The notes: generated by a model not told the origin, from the sequence alone. Counted from the first letter of the stretch, positions 1-7,140 are shown. The stretch is DNA of 8,314 nt from Bacillota bacterium (GCA_021203665.1 JAJQAT010000137.1:1-8314), one strand, 5' to 3'. Numbers and translations are program-made.

Positions 1-24
1 TATATTATATCACGAAGTGAGGTG
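1..24. repeat. Edge of a possible palindromic intergenic repeat
   Basis: The first bases are AT-rich and contain a small inverted repeat, TCAC-GAA-GTGA (10-20). The word ACGAAGTGA (12-20) recurs in opposite orientation at 7142-7150, next to the GC-rich palindrome upstream of ecfA1. I recall similar CACGAAGTGA-containing intergenic repeats from Clostridia genomes, but this is memory, not a search. Only one edge is visible, so the length and copy structure of the element cannot be judged. Confidence 0.3.
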
Positions 25-51
25 TTTGTATAGTGGTTTGTCTACAGTCTG

Positions 52-73
52 AACGCCGGCCTCCGCCGGCGTT
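52..73 (-). terminator. GC-rich hairpin after ilvD, possible terminator
   Basis: AACGCCGGC (52-60) and GCCGGCGTT (65-73) form a perfect 9-bp stem around a 4-base loop, starting 15 bases past the ilvD stop codon. The position fits the end of the operon. The weak point is the tail: read on the minus strand, the stem is followed by GTTCAGACTG rather than a run of T. It may be a weak or Rho-assisted terminator, or a structure that stabilizes the 3' end of the mRNA. Confidence 0.45.
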
Positions 74-88
74 ATTAATATGTAAAAA

Positions 89-1753
89 TTAATCGTCTAT
101 CATAACCGCGCCCTGAATTGCCGATGATACCATCTTTGAATATCTTCTCAGATAACCCGTCTTTACCTTTGGCTCAAGCGGCTGCCAATTTTCCTTACGC
201 CTTGCGATTTCTTCCTCGCTTACCTTAAGGCTAATGCTGCAATTATCTATATCTATAGAGATAATATCTCCGTCCTGCACAAACGCGATAGGTCCGCCCT
301 CTACAGCCTCCGGCGACACATGACCTATAGCGGCGCCGCGTGTAGCGCCCGAAAAACGTCCGTCCGTGATTAGCGCGACGTCCTTATCAAGTCCCATACC
401 GCAGATTGCCGACGTGGGCGAAAGCATTTCTCTCATGCCCGGTCCGCCCTTTGGACCCTCATAACGGATAACAACAACGTCACCCTTTTCTATCTTACCG
501 GCGTAAATAGCCGCGATAGCCTCTTCCTCGCTGTTATATACCTTTGCGGGACCCTCGTGCTTGAGCATTTCCTTCGCGACCGCACTCCTCTTTACAACGG
601 AGCCGTCCGGCGCAAGATTGCCCTTCAGCACCGCGATGCCGCCCGTGGTGCTGTACGGATTGTCTATGGGACGAATTACATCATAATCGAGAACCGGACA
701 ATTCTCTATATTCTCGCCGAGCGTTTTGTCGGTAGCGGTAATTGTGTCAAGCTTTAACAAATTCTTCTTTGAAAGCTCATTCATCAACGCCTGCACGCCG
801 CCCGCCGCGTACAAATCCTGTACATGATGCTCGCCCGCGGGAGCCAGATGACACAGGTTCGGTGTTACCTTGCTTATCTCATTCGCGTAATCAAGCGTAA
901 TCGGCGCCTTAGCCTCGTGCGCTATAGCCGGAAGGTGAAGCATTGAATTGGTCGAGCAGCCGAGCGCCATATCAACGCGCAGAGCGTTATATATGGAATC
1001 GGGCGTAATTATATCTCTCGGTCTGATATTTTTCTCCAAAAGCTCCATTATCTGCATACCCGCCTGCTTCGCAAGTCTTATTCTCTCCGAATAAACCGCG
1101 GGAATTGTGCCGTTGCCCGGAAGAGCCATACCCAAAACCTCGCACAAGCAGTTCATCGAATTTGCCGTGAACATACCCGAGCACGAGCCGCAGGACGGAC
1201 AAGCCGCATTCTCAAGACCGAGCAGCTCATTTTCATCAATGGTACCCGCCTTGAACGCGCCGACCGCCTCAAAGGTGGTGTTAAGGTCGCGGTACTTGCC
1301 CTTATAATTAATGGAAAGCATAGGTCCGCCGCTTACTATGATTGACGGAATATTAAGTCTTGCCGCCGCGATAAGCATACCCGGAACAATTTTATCGCAG
1401 TTGGGAATAAGCACAAGCGCGTCAAAGCCGTGAGCGATTGCCATCGACTCGATTGAATCAGCTATAAGCTCTCTCGTTGCCAGGGAATACTTCATACCTA
1501 TATGTCCCATCGCTATGCCGTCGCACACGCCTATTGCGGGGAACTCGATAGGCGTTCCGCCGGCTACTCTTACGCCGGTTTTAACCGCCTCGGCAATTCT
1601 GTCGAGATGAATATGTCCCGGAATAATCTCGTTCTTCGCGCTTACAACTCCTATAAGCGGACGGCTGATTTCCTCGTCCGTAAATCCCGACGCCTTAAAC
1701 AGCGAACGGTGCGGTGTTTTTTCCAAACCCTTTTTTACAACATCACTGTACAT
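89..1753 (-). CDS. ilvD: Dihydroxy-acid dehydratase IlvD
   Basis: Cytosolic iron-sulfur enzyme that dehydrates 2,3-dihydroxy-isovalerate and 2,3-dihydroxy-3-methylvalerate to the 2-oxo acids leading to valine, leucine, isoleucine and pantothenate. At 554 residues it is full length for the Bacillota form. Visible motifs are DGIAMGH (78-84), NCDK with its metal-site Asp-Lys (118-121), CPSCGSCSGMFTANSMNCL (185-203), RYEGPKGGPGM (430-440), TDGRFSG (463-469) and GHVSPEAVEGGP (477-488). The early position that holds a cluster Cys in [2Fe-2S] plant-type enzymes reads SAKNE (38-42), without Cys. With the CPxCGSCSG motif this resembles the E. coli type, which carries an oxygen-labile [4Fe-4S] cluster; the cluster type here is inference. 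The ATG is preceded by TAAGGAGG at 9-base spacing, in which TAA is the stop of the upstream CvpA-like gene. It is the last gene of the run, and no T-box leader fits in the 14-base gap. Confidence 0.97.
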   Translation of the reverse strand: MYSDVVKKGLEKTPHRSLFKASGFTDEEISRPLIGVVSAKNEIIPGHIHLDRIAEAVKTGVRVAGGTPIEFPAIGVCDGIAMGHIGMKYSLATRELIADSIESMAIAHGFDALVLIPNCDKIVPGMLIAAARLNIPSIIVSGGPMLSINYKGKYRDLNTTFEAVGAFKAGTIDENELLGLENAACPSCGSCSGMFTANSMNCLCEVLGMALPGNGTIPAVYSERIRLAKQAGMQIMELLEKNIRPRDIITPDSIYNALRVDMALGCSTNSMLHLPAIAHEAKAPITLDYANEISKVTPNLCHLAPAGEHHVQDLYAAGGVQALMNELSKKNLLKLDTITATDKTLGENIENCPVLDYDVIRPIDNPYSTTGGIAVLKGNLAPDGSVVKRSAVAKEMLKHEGPAKVYNSEEEAIAAIYAGKIEKGDVVVIRYEGPKGGPGMREMLSPTSAICGMGLDKDVALITDGRFSGATRGAAIGHVSPEAVEGGPIAFVQDGDIISIDIDNCSISLKVSEEEIARRKENWQPLEPKVKTGYLRRYSKMVSSAIQGAVMIDD

Positions 1754-1767
1754 TTTCTTTTTCCTCC

Positions 1768-2418
1768 TTAGATCTTCATAAATAATTTAAGTAATATATT
1801 GTAATTATAAAAATATTTAACGACGTATGTGTTATTTATCATTTCAAACAGTCCGCTGTCGGCGGGCGCGAAAAGCGACAAAAGCGCGAGCAGCACAAAC
1901 GCGATAAACACCGCGTTGACCGCGGCAAGCAGTCCGCCCAAAAATTTATTCGCGCCCTTTATGACGGGCGCCTTGGTTACGGCGTTTATAATCATATAAA
2001 CCGCCGCCAAAAGAAGCCTTATTATAATAAACAATCCCACGCAGGCGATTATCGCTATAAACAGCTCCGTAAGCGACGTGTTCACGGTGTCGTTTACGGA
2101 GGTTACCGCTCCGGATACGCCGTTTATTTGCTCGCTTACCTCGCTTTGCAAAAATTCCGGCAAATTAAGGCTTTCCGCTATATTCACTCCGCCGCCGGTC
2201 GGTATGCTGACCGTTTCGGATATTTTTTCGCTTATGCTCTCCGCCGCGCTCGTGCCGGACAAAAATTCTATTGCCGGATTTTTAAGCGCCATTACCAAAA
2301 CTATCGTTATGACAAGCGCCGCGATTTTCCAGACGGATTTCACAAAGCCCTTTCTGAATCCCATTATAAATGATATTACTATAAACGCCGCCAAAATAAT
2401 ATCAAGAGCTATACTCAT
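1768..2418 (-). CDS. CvpA-family integral membrane protein
   Basis: 216-residue membrane protein resembling the CvpA family, which is named for colicin V production in E. coli and has no settled biochemical role in Bacillota. Hydrophobic segments lie at about 3-20, 30-46, 118-145 and 158-183. The GFRKGF motif (20-25) after the first helix and NKFLGGLLAAVNAV (157-170) opening the last helix are typical of the family. Between helices 2 and 3 is a polar loop of about 70 residues (47-117), rich in Ser, Glu, Asn and Thr and probably extracytoplasmic. The C-terminal tail is aromatic and basic (YVVKYFYNYN). The ATG follows AAAGGGGG at 6-base spacing. The gene starts 12 bases after the DUF5711-like gene ends and its TAA forms part of the ilvD ribosome binding site, so it is clearly co-transcribed with both. 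Family assignment is good; function is unknown. Confidence 0.8.
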   Translation of the reverse strand: MSIALDIILAAFIVISFIMGFRKGFVKSVWKIAALVITIVLVMALKNPAIEFLSGTSAAESISEKISETVSIPTGGGVNIAESLNLPEFLQSEVSEQINGVSGAVTSVNDTVNTSLTELFIAIIACVGLFIIIRLLLAAVYMIINAVTKAPVIKGANKFLGGLLAAVNAVFIAFVLLALLSLFAPADSGLFEMINNTYVVKYFYNYNILLKLFMKI

Positions 2419-2430
2419 GCTGTGCCCCCT

Positions 2431-3837
2431 TTAAACCGTTACAAATTCAAGACTGTTTGAATAAACAATCACAAACGAATCGTCCGATATTATAATTAAA
2501 TCCTTTATATCCATGGCAGCCGAATATTTCGTCGCGCCGTCCGAGTTTATTTTGCCGAAATATACGTCCCTGCCTATATTATAGAGAATTTTTTTACCGT
2601 TTATGTCAACAAAGTCCGCCACGCCCGTGAGAGTGACGCTTTCCTTGAGCGCGCCCTTTTGGGTATAGGTGTTCATCATAGGTATATTCGCGTCGTCATA
2701 GGTCAAAACCTGGTTTCCGTCCCCGTCTATAGCCGAGTGGGTGAGCTGAACGCCGGAAAAGGTATTGTCATACACAATTTTTCCGCCGGTTGATATTCCC
2801 AAAATGCGGTTGTCGCCGAAGCAATTCGCGATGCTTCCGGTAAATTCTATATTGAATATTACCGTGTCGTCAACGTCTATCCTTTCATAGCTTTCCGTTT
2901 CGTTTATGTCAAAAAGCTGCACGGTGGTTTTCACCGTTTCATCCGTGTTTAAAAGCGACACCGCCACCCGCCTTGACGAGGCTGAAATATCCGCGCTTAT
3001 AACGGAATCGCTGCCCGACGCCCAGGAGAAAATCTGCGCTCCCGTTTTGTTGTACACCGATATACCGCCCTTATACGACGCCTTGCTCGTAACCGCGACA
3101 ACGTCCCCGTTTTTTGAAACATTCGCCGACATTATCGTATCGGCGTCGTCAACATCGTAAACCAGCTTGCGGTCGTTATACAGGCAGATTTTATTTCCGC
3201 CGTTTTCCGCGAGCATTATGTATCCGCCCTCGGCTTTAAGAATAGGATCGACTATAGCCGTATCGGTTTCCCAGACGAGCGCGCCGCTTTCATCGAAATA
3301 CGACATATGATTCATCTGTACGCATATAATTCCGTCCTTGTACGGAGCGTATTCCGTTTCGCCCGCTCCCTCAAAGGAAACTGTTACACCGCTTTCAACC
3401 GCCGTGTTGTAATTCGCGTCCGGCTCCGGAGTTTGCTCCGGAGTTTGTGTGTCGTCCGATTTGAAATTTGAAAACACCTTTGAGAAATTATTCGCGAAAT
3501 TGCTTTTGTAATTTCCTATTATTCCCGAATCGACGCCTATAAACGCCGCCACCGCGACAACCGCCGCGGTTATACATATTACCGCGCCGATTCTGCCGCC
3601 CTTTTTCCTTGAGCCTCCGCCGTAATGTCCGCCGCCGTTATTATAGGCGCGCACCGGTTTTTTCGGCTTAAATTCGACGGGATATTCCTCGTCCGCGCTT
3701 TCTCCGCCGCTTTCCTCGTATTCCGGCTCGTCATCAAAATACGGCTCCTCCTCGAAATCCGTATCGTCATCGTCCTCCGAATATCGAATAAGGTCGTTTA
3801 TCGCGTCCTCCGTGATAAAATCATCGTCTTTTTTCAC
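2431..3837 (-). CDS. DUF5711-like single-pass membrane protein with large extracytoplasmic beta-rich domain
   Basis: 468 residues from a GTG start. Residues 21-52 are extremely acidic (runs of Asp and Glu), followed by a basic, Gly-rich stretch (KPKKPVR, SRKKGGR) and one transmembrane helix at about 83-101. This gives an N-in, C-out topology with about 360 residues outside. The linker at 128-142 is rich in Thr, Pro and Glu. The outer domain alternates short beta segments and turns (YFDESGALVWE, LYNDRKLVYDV, VYNKTGAQIFSW), as in PQQ-like or WD-like propellers; it resembles DUF5711 proteins of Clostridia. The GTG at 3837 is preferred over the ATG at 3861 because AAAGGAGG lies between the two, 10 bases upstream of GTG, and because GTG overlaps the truA stop as GTGA. 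The molecular function is unknown. Its steady neighbour is the CvpA-like gene 12 bases downstream. Family call is by recall of sequence character, not by a search. Confidence 0.72.
   Translation of the reverse strand: MKKDDDFITEDAINDLIRYSEDDDDTDFEEEPYFDDEPEYEESGGESADEEYPVEFKPKKPVRAYNNGGGHYGGGSRKKGGRIGAVICITAAVVAVAAFIGVDSGIIGNYKSNFANNFSKVFSNFKSDDTQTPEQTPEPDANYNTAVESGVTVSFEGAGETEYAPYKDGIICVQMNHMSYFDESGALVWETDTAIVDPILKAEGGYIMLAENGGNKICLYNDRKLVYDVDDADTIMSANVSKNGDVVAVTSKASYKGGISVYNKTGAQIFSWASGSDSVISADISASSRRVAVSLLNTDETVKTTVQLFDINETESYERIDVDDTVIFNIEFTGSIANCFGDNRILGISTGGKIVYDNTFSGVQLTHSAIDGDGNQVLTYDDANIPMMNTYTQKGALKESVTLTGVADFVDINGKKILYNIGRDVYFGKINSDGATKYSAAMDIKDLIIISDDSFVIVYSNSLEFVTV
3424..3447 (-). 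repeat. Tandem 12-bp duplication in the DUF5711-like gene
   Basis: CTCCGGAGTTTG occurs twice in perfect tandem at 3424-3435 and 3436-3447. On the coding strand it encodes Gln-Thr-Pro-Glu twice (residues 131-138 of the GTG-started protein), in the flexible linker just outside the membrane helix. The unit is 12 bases, so copy-number change would keep the reading frame. Confidence 0.85.
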
Positions 3838-4568
3838 CGGTAATACACCTCCTTTAAGCAAAGTCCCTGCGGCGGCGCGGTTATTCCCGCTCTGCTTCTG
3901 TCCTTGGACTCTATTATCTCCCTCATATCATCGGGATTTATCCTGCCCGTGCCCGCAAAAACAAGCGTGCCCGTTATAATCCTTACCATATTATATAAAA
4001 ATCCGTTTCCCGTCACGTCAACGGTTATAATGTCGCCGTCCCTTGAAACGTCAAGCGAGTAAATTTCTCTCACGGTCGTTTTTACCGAAAATCCGCTTGA
4101 GGCAAATCCGACAAAGTCATGCTCTCCCTCAAACGCCTTTGCCGCGGCGCGCATTTTATCAATATCAACGGGATATTTATAATGCCACGCGTATCTGTGC
4201 ATAACGGCGTCGGAAAATTCCCTGTTAAGGATTTTATACACATACCTCTTTTTCACCGCGCTTTTGTTCGCGTGGAAATCGTCTTCGACCTCCTCCGCGC
4301 CAAAGCATACTATATCGTCCGGCAGACAGGCGTTGAGCGCGTAAGGATATTTTTCGCACGGAATACGCGATTGTGTATGAAAATTACATACATATCCCTC
4401 CGCATGAACACCCGTATCGGTGCGCCCGCAGCCTATTAAATTTATTTTTTCGCCGGTGATTTTTTCAACCGCGTTCCTTACCGTTTCCTGAACGGTTACG
4501 GCATTTTTTTGTATCTGCCAGCCGTGATACGCCGTGCCGTCATATTGAAGCTTAAGTTTAATATTCAT
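3834..4568 (-). CDS. truA: tRNA pseudouridine(38-40) synthase TruA
   Basis: Converts uridines 38, 39 and 40 in the tRNA anticodon stem-loop to pseudouridine; acts in the cytosol without cofactor. With the ATG at 4568 the protein is 244 residues, the normal length for Bacillota TruA. The family start LKLQYDGTAYHGWQIQ (5-20) is followed by GCGRTDTGVHA (46-56), in which Asp51 is the catalytic nucleophile. KKRYVYKI, HDFVGFASSG and NGFLYNMVRIITGTLV are the other family blocks. An in-frame TTG at 4595 would add nine residues overlapping ecfT. I prefer the ATG because families begin at MNIKL and both sites have weak Shine-Dalgarno sequences. The gap from ecfT is 16 bases, and the TGA stop overlaps the next start as GTGA. 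truA directly after ecfT is the usual Bacillota order. Confidence 0.96.
   Translation of the reverse strand: MNIKLKLQYDGTAYHGWQIQKNAVTVQETVRNAVEKITGEKINLIGCGRTDTGVHAEGYVCNFHTQSRIPCEKYPYALNACLPDDIVCFGAEEVEDDFHANKSAVKKRYVYKILNREFSDAVMHRYAWHYKYPVDIDKMRAAAKAFEGEHDFVGFASSGFSVKTTVREIYSLDVSRDGDIITVDVTGNGFLYNMVRIITGTLVFAGTGRINPDDMREIIESKDRSRAGITAPPQGLCLKEVYYR
3846..3855 (-). promoter_or_regulatory. Strong ribosome binding site deciding the GTG start of the DUF5711-like gene
   Basis: The minus strand reads AAAGGAGGTG, a near-perfect anti-16S complement, inside the last codons of truA. It lies downstream of the ATG at 3861, which therefore cannot use it, and about 8-10 bases upstream of GTG at 3837-3835. 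This fixes the start at GTG and shows that the gene can recruit ribosomes itself as well as by coupling to truA termination. Confidence 0.85.
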
Positions 4569-4584
4569 TATACCATTTCCAATG

Positions 4585-5403
4585 TTAAATTTCAATCCAA
4601 AATTCTACCAATAAAATAAGTACAGCCGCCAAAACGAAAATTACCGCCGCTTTTATATCAAAAGCGGTTATATGCCGCTCTTTCATTTTCGTTCTGTTCC
4701 CGCCGCCTCTGTAGCATCTCGCCTCCATAGCCTCGGCAAGCTCGTCCGCGCGGCGGAACGCGCTTATAAAAAGCGGCACCAAAAGCGGCGTCATGGCTCT
4801 TGCCCGCTTGATTAAACCGCCCGATTCAAAGTCCGCGCCTCTCGCCGTTTGAGCCTTTTTTATCTTGTCCGCCTCCTCCGAAAACGTCGGAATAAAGCGA
4901 ATCGCGATAGTCATCATCATCGCTATCTCGTGCGACGGCACCTTTATTTTATTCAGCGGTCTCAAAAGCCTTTCGATACCGTCCGTAAGCTGCAAGGGCG
5001 GCGTGGTAAGCGTCAAAAGCGACGTTCCCGCGACAAGATATATCAGTCTTACGGTAAGCAATGCTCCCGCCGTTACGCCCTCCTTTGTTATCCTCAGCGT
5101 CAATCCGAAAACGGATGCCGACCACATTGCCTCGCCCGGCGTCATAAATATATTAAGAAGCGCCGTGAATATGACTATATACAGTATCGGCTTTATTCCC
5201 TTTAAAATCATTCCGACGCTCACGCCGCTTATCATAATAAGCGCGGCAGTGCAAACGGTAAAAAGCGCGTATGCCGCGGCGCTTTTTATAACAAGCAAAA
5301 CGGCTATATAAGCTATCATCAAAATCATTTTAAGCGGCGCATTCATTCTGTGCAGGGGCGATTTGCCCGGCACATACTGACCTATTACCATATCTCTAAG
5401 CAC
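4585..5403 (-). CDS. ecfT: ECF transporter transmembrane component EcfT
   Basis: Membrane scaffold of an energy-coupling factor transporter. It links the two ATPases to exchangeable substrate-binding S proteins that import vitamins and related micronutrients. 272 residues, normal for the family. The N-terminal signature GQYVPGKSPLHRMNAPLK (8-25) is followed by hydrophobic segments at about 26-60, 66-88, 108-132 and 250-270. The two coupling-helix motifs that dock into the ATPases are KAQTARGADF (183-192) and AMEARCYRGG (225-234). The second carries Cys in place of the Gly of the classical Ala-Arg-Gly, a variant I recall from other Bacillota. The start is GTG: GGAGGG lies 7 bases upstream, and the GTG overlaps the ecfA2 stop in GTGCTTAG. 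An internal ATG at 5391 lacks such a site. No S component is encoded nearby, so this is a group II core. Confidence 0.95.
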   Translation of the reverse strand: MLRDMVIGQYVPGKSPLHRMNAPLKMILMIAYIAVLLVIKSAAAYALFTVCTAALIMISGVSVGMILKGIKPILYIVIFTALLNIFMTPGEAMWSASVFGLTLRITKEGVTAGALLTVRLIYLVAGTSLLTLTTPPLQLTDGIERLLRPLNKIKVPSHEIAMMMTIAIRFIPTFSEEADKIKKAQTARGADFESGGLIKRARAMTPLLVPLFISAFRRADELAEAMEARCYRGGGNRTKMKERHITAFDIKAAVIFVLAAVLILLVEFWIEI

Positions 5404-6256
5404 AGGCGTTCCCTCCGATTAATTTTTTTACCGCGGCTGCCGCCTGTTCTACGGTGTAAATATTCTTTGGCAGGTCGTAGCCCGCCGCGCGGAGCTTATC
5501 GGCAAGCAGAGCCATCTGCGGCGCGTTCAGTCCGATTCGGCGCAGCCTTTCGGCATCGGCAAAAACCTCCTCGGCGGTTCCGTCGATTTCCACGCGTCCC
5601 TCGTTCATCACAATTACGCGCTCGGCAATCCCTGCCACCTCCTCCATCGAATGCGACACGAATATTATTATCATATCCTTGTTTTCCTCGTGAAGCTTTT
5701 TGATTACAGACAGCATAGCGTCCCTGCCCTTTGGGTCAAGTCCCGCCGTCGGCTCGTCAAGAATAAGCACCTTAGGCTCCATCGCAAGCACTCCGGCTAT
5801 TGCCGCGCGTCTTTTCTGCCCGCCGGACAGCTCAAAGGGCGAGCGCCGCAAATGCTCCTCCCGAAGTCCGGCAAGCCGCGCGCCGAGACGCACTCTTTCG
5901 TCAATTTCCGTCTTGCTAAGTCCCATCGCCGCCGGTCCGAACGCAATATCCTTATATACGGTTTCCTCGAAAAGCTGATGCTCCGGATACTGGAAAACAA
6001 GTCCGACCTTGCGGCGGATAAGCCTTAAATCGCTTTTCGGATTTGTAATATCCGCGCCGTCAATTATTACTCTGCCCTCCGTGGGCTTTACAAGCGCGTT
6101 GAAATGCTGTATAAGCGTTGATTTTCCGCTGCCCGTGTGACCTATGACCGCCGCAAGGGTGCCGTCCGCGATTTCAAGATTTATATCATACAGCGCGCGA
6201 TGCTCAAACGGCGTTCCTTTTTGGTATATGTAGCCTACGTGTTCCGCCTTTATCAT
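5396..6256 (-). CDS. ecfA2: ECF transporter ATPase EcfA2
   Basis: ATP-binding subunit that pairs with EcfA1 under EcfT to drive vitamin import. From the ATG at 6256 it has 286 residues, typical for EcfA2, beginning MIKAEHVGYIYQKGTPFE, the usual EcfA2 opening. Motifs in order are Walker A GHTGSGKST (39-47), Q-loop VFQYPEHQLFEETV (Gln89), ABC signature LSGGQ (143-147), Walker B VLILDEP (163-169, catalytic Glu168), D-loop AGLDP (171-175) and switch His202 in SHSM. All catalytic residues are present. A C-terminal extension (about 238-286) carries the EcfA dimerization region. Upstream in-frame starts, out to 6298, lie inside ecfA1. GGGAGG 9 bases before the ATG and the ATGA overlap with the ecfA1 stop settle the start. 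FQYPEHQLFEETV marks it as EcfA2, where EcfA1 has FQNPDNQ. Confidence 0.96.
   Translation of the reverse strand: MIKAEHVGYIYQKGTPFEHRALYDINLEIADGTLAAVIGHTGSGKSTLIQHFNALVKPTEGRVIIDGADITNPKSDLRLIRRKVGLVFQYPEHQLFEETVYKDIAFGPAAMGLSKTEIDERVRLGARLAGLREEHLRRSPFELSGGQKRRAAIAGVLAMEPKVLILDEPTAGLDPKGRDAMLSVIKKLHEENKDMIIIFVSHSMEEVAGIAERVIVMNEGRVEIDGTAEEVFADAERLRRIGLNAPQMALLADKLRAAGYDLPKNIYTVEQAAAAVKKLIGGNACA
5411..5416 (-). promoter_or_regulatory. Ribosome binding site deciding the GTG start of ecfT
   Basis: GGAGGG on the minus strand, inside the 3' end of ecfA2, sits 7 bases upstream of GTG at 5403-5401. This spacing is ideal and favours the GTG over the ATG four codons later (5391-5389). Confidence 0.75.
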
Positions 6257-7101
6257 TTGCCGTTTCCTCCCAAAAGTCCCGCAAGCTCCGCAAAGCACTC
6301 GTCAACCGTCAGCACGTCGGCGGCTATATCGATGCCCGCCTTATTCAGCTCATACGCGAGAAGAGTTACCTGCGGCACGTCAAGTCCCAAAGCCTTAATA
6401 CTCTCCACGTTTGAGAATACCTGCTTTGGCGTTCCGTCAAGAGCGATGCCGCCGCCGTCCATTACGACAACCCTGTCCGCGGCTGCCGCCTCCTCCATAT
6501 AATGAGTTATCAGCACAACGGTTATGCCCTGCTCCCGATTCAGCTTTTTTACCGTTTTTATAACCTCGCTCCTGCCAATCGGGTCAAGCATAGCGGTAGG
6601 CTCGTCAAGAATAAGTATCTCGGGTTTCATCGCCAGCGCCGCCGCAATCGCCACGCGCTGTTTCTGACCGCCCGACAGCTTTGACGGCGCGGTTTCGGCG
6701 TACTTTGTCATATTGACCGTTTCAAGACATTCTCTTACGCGTGAGCGGATTTCCTTCGGCTCCACGCCTAAGTTTTCCGGCGCGAACGCGACCTCGTCCT
6801 CCACAATCGCCGCGACCATCTGATTATCGGGATTTTGAAACACCATTCCCGCCGTGCGGCGTATATCAAAAACAGATTTCTCGTCAAGGGTGTCCATACC
6901 GTTTATATATACCCTCCCGCCCGTGGGCAGAAGCATAGCGTTAAAATGCTTTGCCAGGGTTGATTTACCGCTCCCGTTGCGTCCCAAAACAGCGGTAAAT
7001 GAGCCTTTTTCGATTTTTAAGTTAAGACCCTTTAAGGCTTGCTCCTCATTCCCCGCGCCGCCCGCGCGGTATGAATGTGAAAGGTTTTTTGTTTCTATCA
7101 T
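6253..7101 (-). CDS. ecfA1: ECF transporter ATPase EcfA1
   Basis: Second ATP-binding subunit of the ECF module, working as a heterodimer with EcfA2. From the ATG at 7101 it has 282 residues. Motifs: Walker A GRNGSGKST (40-48), Q-loop MVFQNPDNQMVA (Gln89), signature LSGGQ (142-146), Walker B ILILDEP (162-168, Glu167), D-loop MLDP and switch His200 in ITHYM. The FQNPDNQ motif is characteristic of EcfA1. Two upstream in-frame starts exist, TTG at 7134 and ATG at 7119, but neither has a Shine-Dalgarno sequence. AAAAGGA lies 8 bases before the ATG at 7101, and the protein then opens MIETKNLSHSY as in homologs. It is the first gene of the tight run and is separated by 114 bases, containing a palindromic repeat, from the methyltransferase stop. 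Confidence 0.96.
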   Translation of the reverse strand: MIETKNLSHSYRAGGAGNEEQALKGLNLKIEKGSFTAVLGRNGSGKSTLAKHFNAMLLPTGGRVYINGMDTLDEKSVFDIRRTAGMVFQNPDNQMVAAIVEDEVAFAPENLGVEPKEIRSRVRECLETVNMTKYAETAPSKLSGGQKQRVAIAAALAMKPEILILDEPTAMLDPIGRSEVIKTVKKLNREQGITVVLITHYMEEAAAADRVVVMDGGGIALDGTPKQVFSNVESIKALGLDVPQVTLLAYELNKAGIDIAADVLTVDECFAELAGLLGGNGK

Positions 7102-7109
7102 CTGTTTTG

Positions 7110-7116
7110 TCCTTTT
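7110..7116 (-). promoter_or_regulatory. Ribosome binding site deciding the ecfA1 start
   Basis: AAAAGGA on the minus strand, 8 bases upstream of the ATG at 7101-7099. The alternative upstream starts at 7119 and 7134 have only GGCACACAATA-type sequence before them, with no purine-rich site. Confidence 0.6.
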
Positions 7117-7140
7117 CATTATTGTGTGCCGCAAATTCAG

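Noticed and set aside
1754..1767. T-box or leucine leader for ilvD
   Set aside because: Only 14 bases separate ilvD from the CvpA-like gene and no T-box sequence or specifier stem is present.
4849..5311. Plus-strand open frames of 118 and 148 codons opposite ecfT
   Set aside because: Both are shadows of ecfT. Their products show no family resemblance, and neither has a credible ribosome binding site or its own intergenic context.
6257..6298. N-terminal extension of EcfA2 starting inside ecfA1
   Set aside because: The extra 14 residues (MLCGACGTFGRKRQ) are not part of the family, and the ATG at 6256 has both a strong Shine-Dalgarno sequence and an ATGA overlap.
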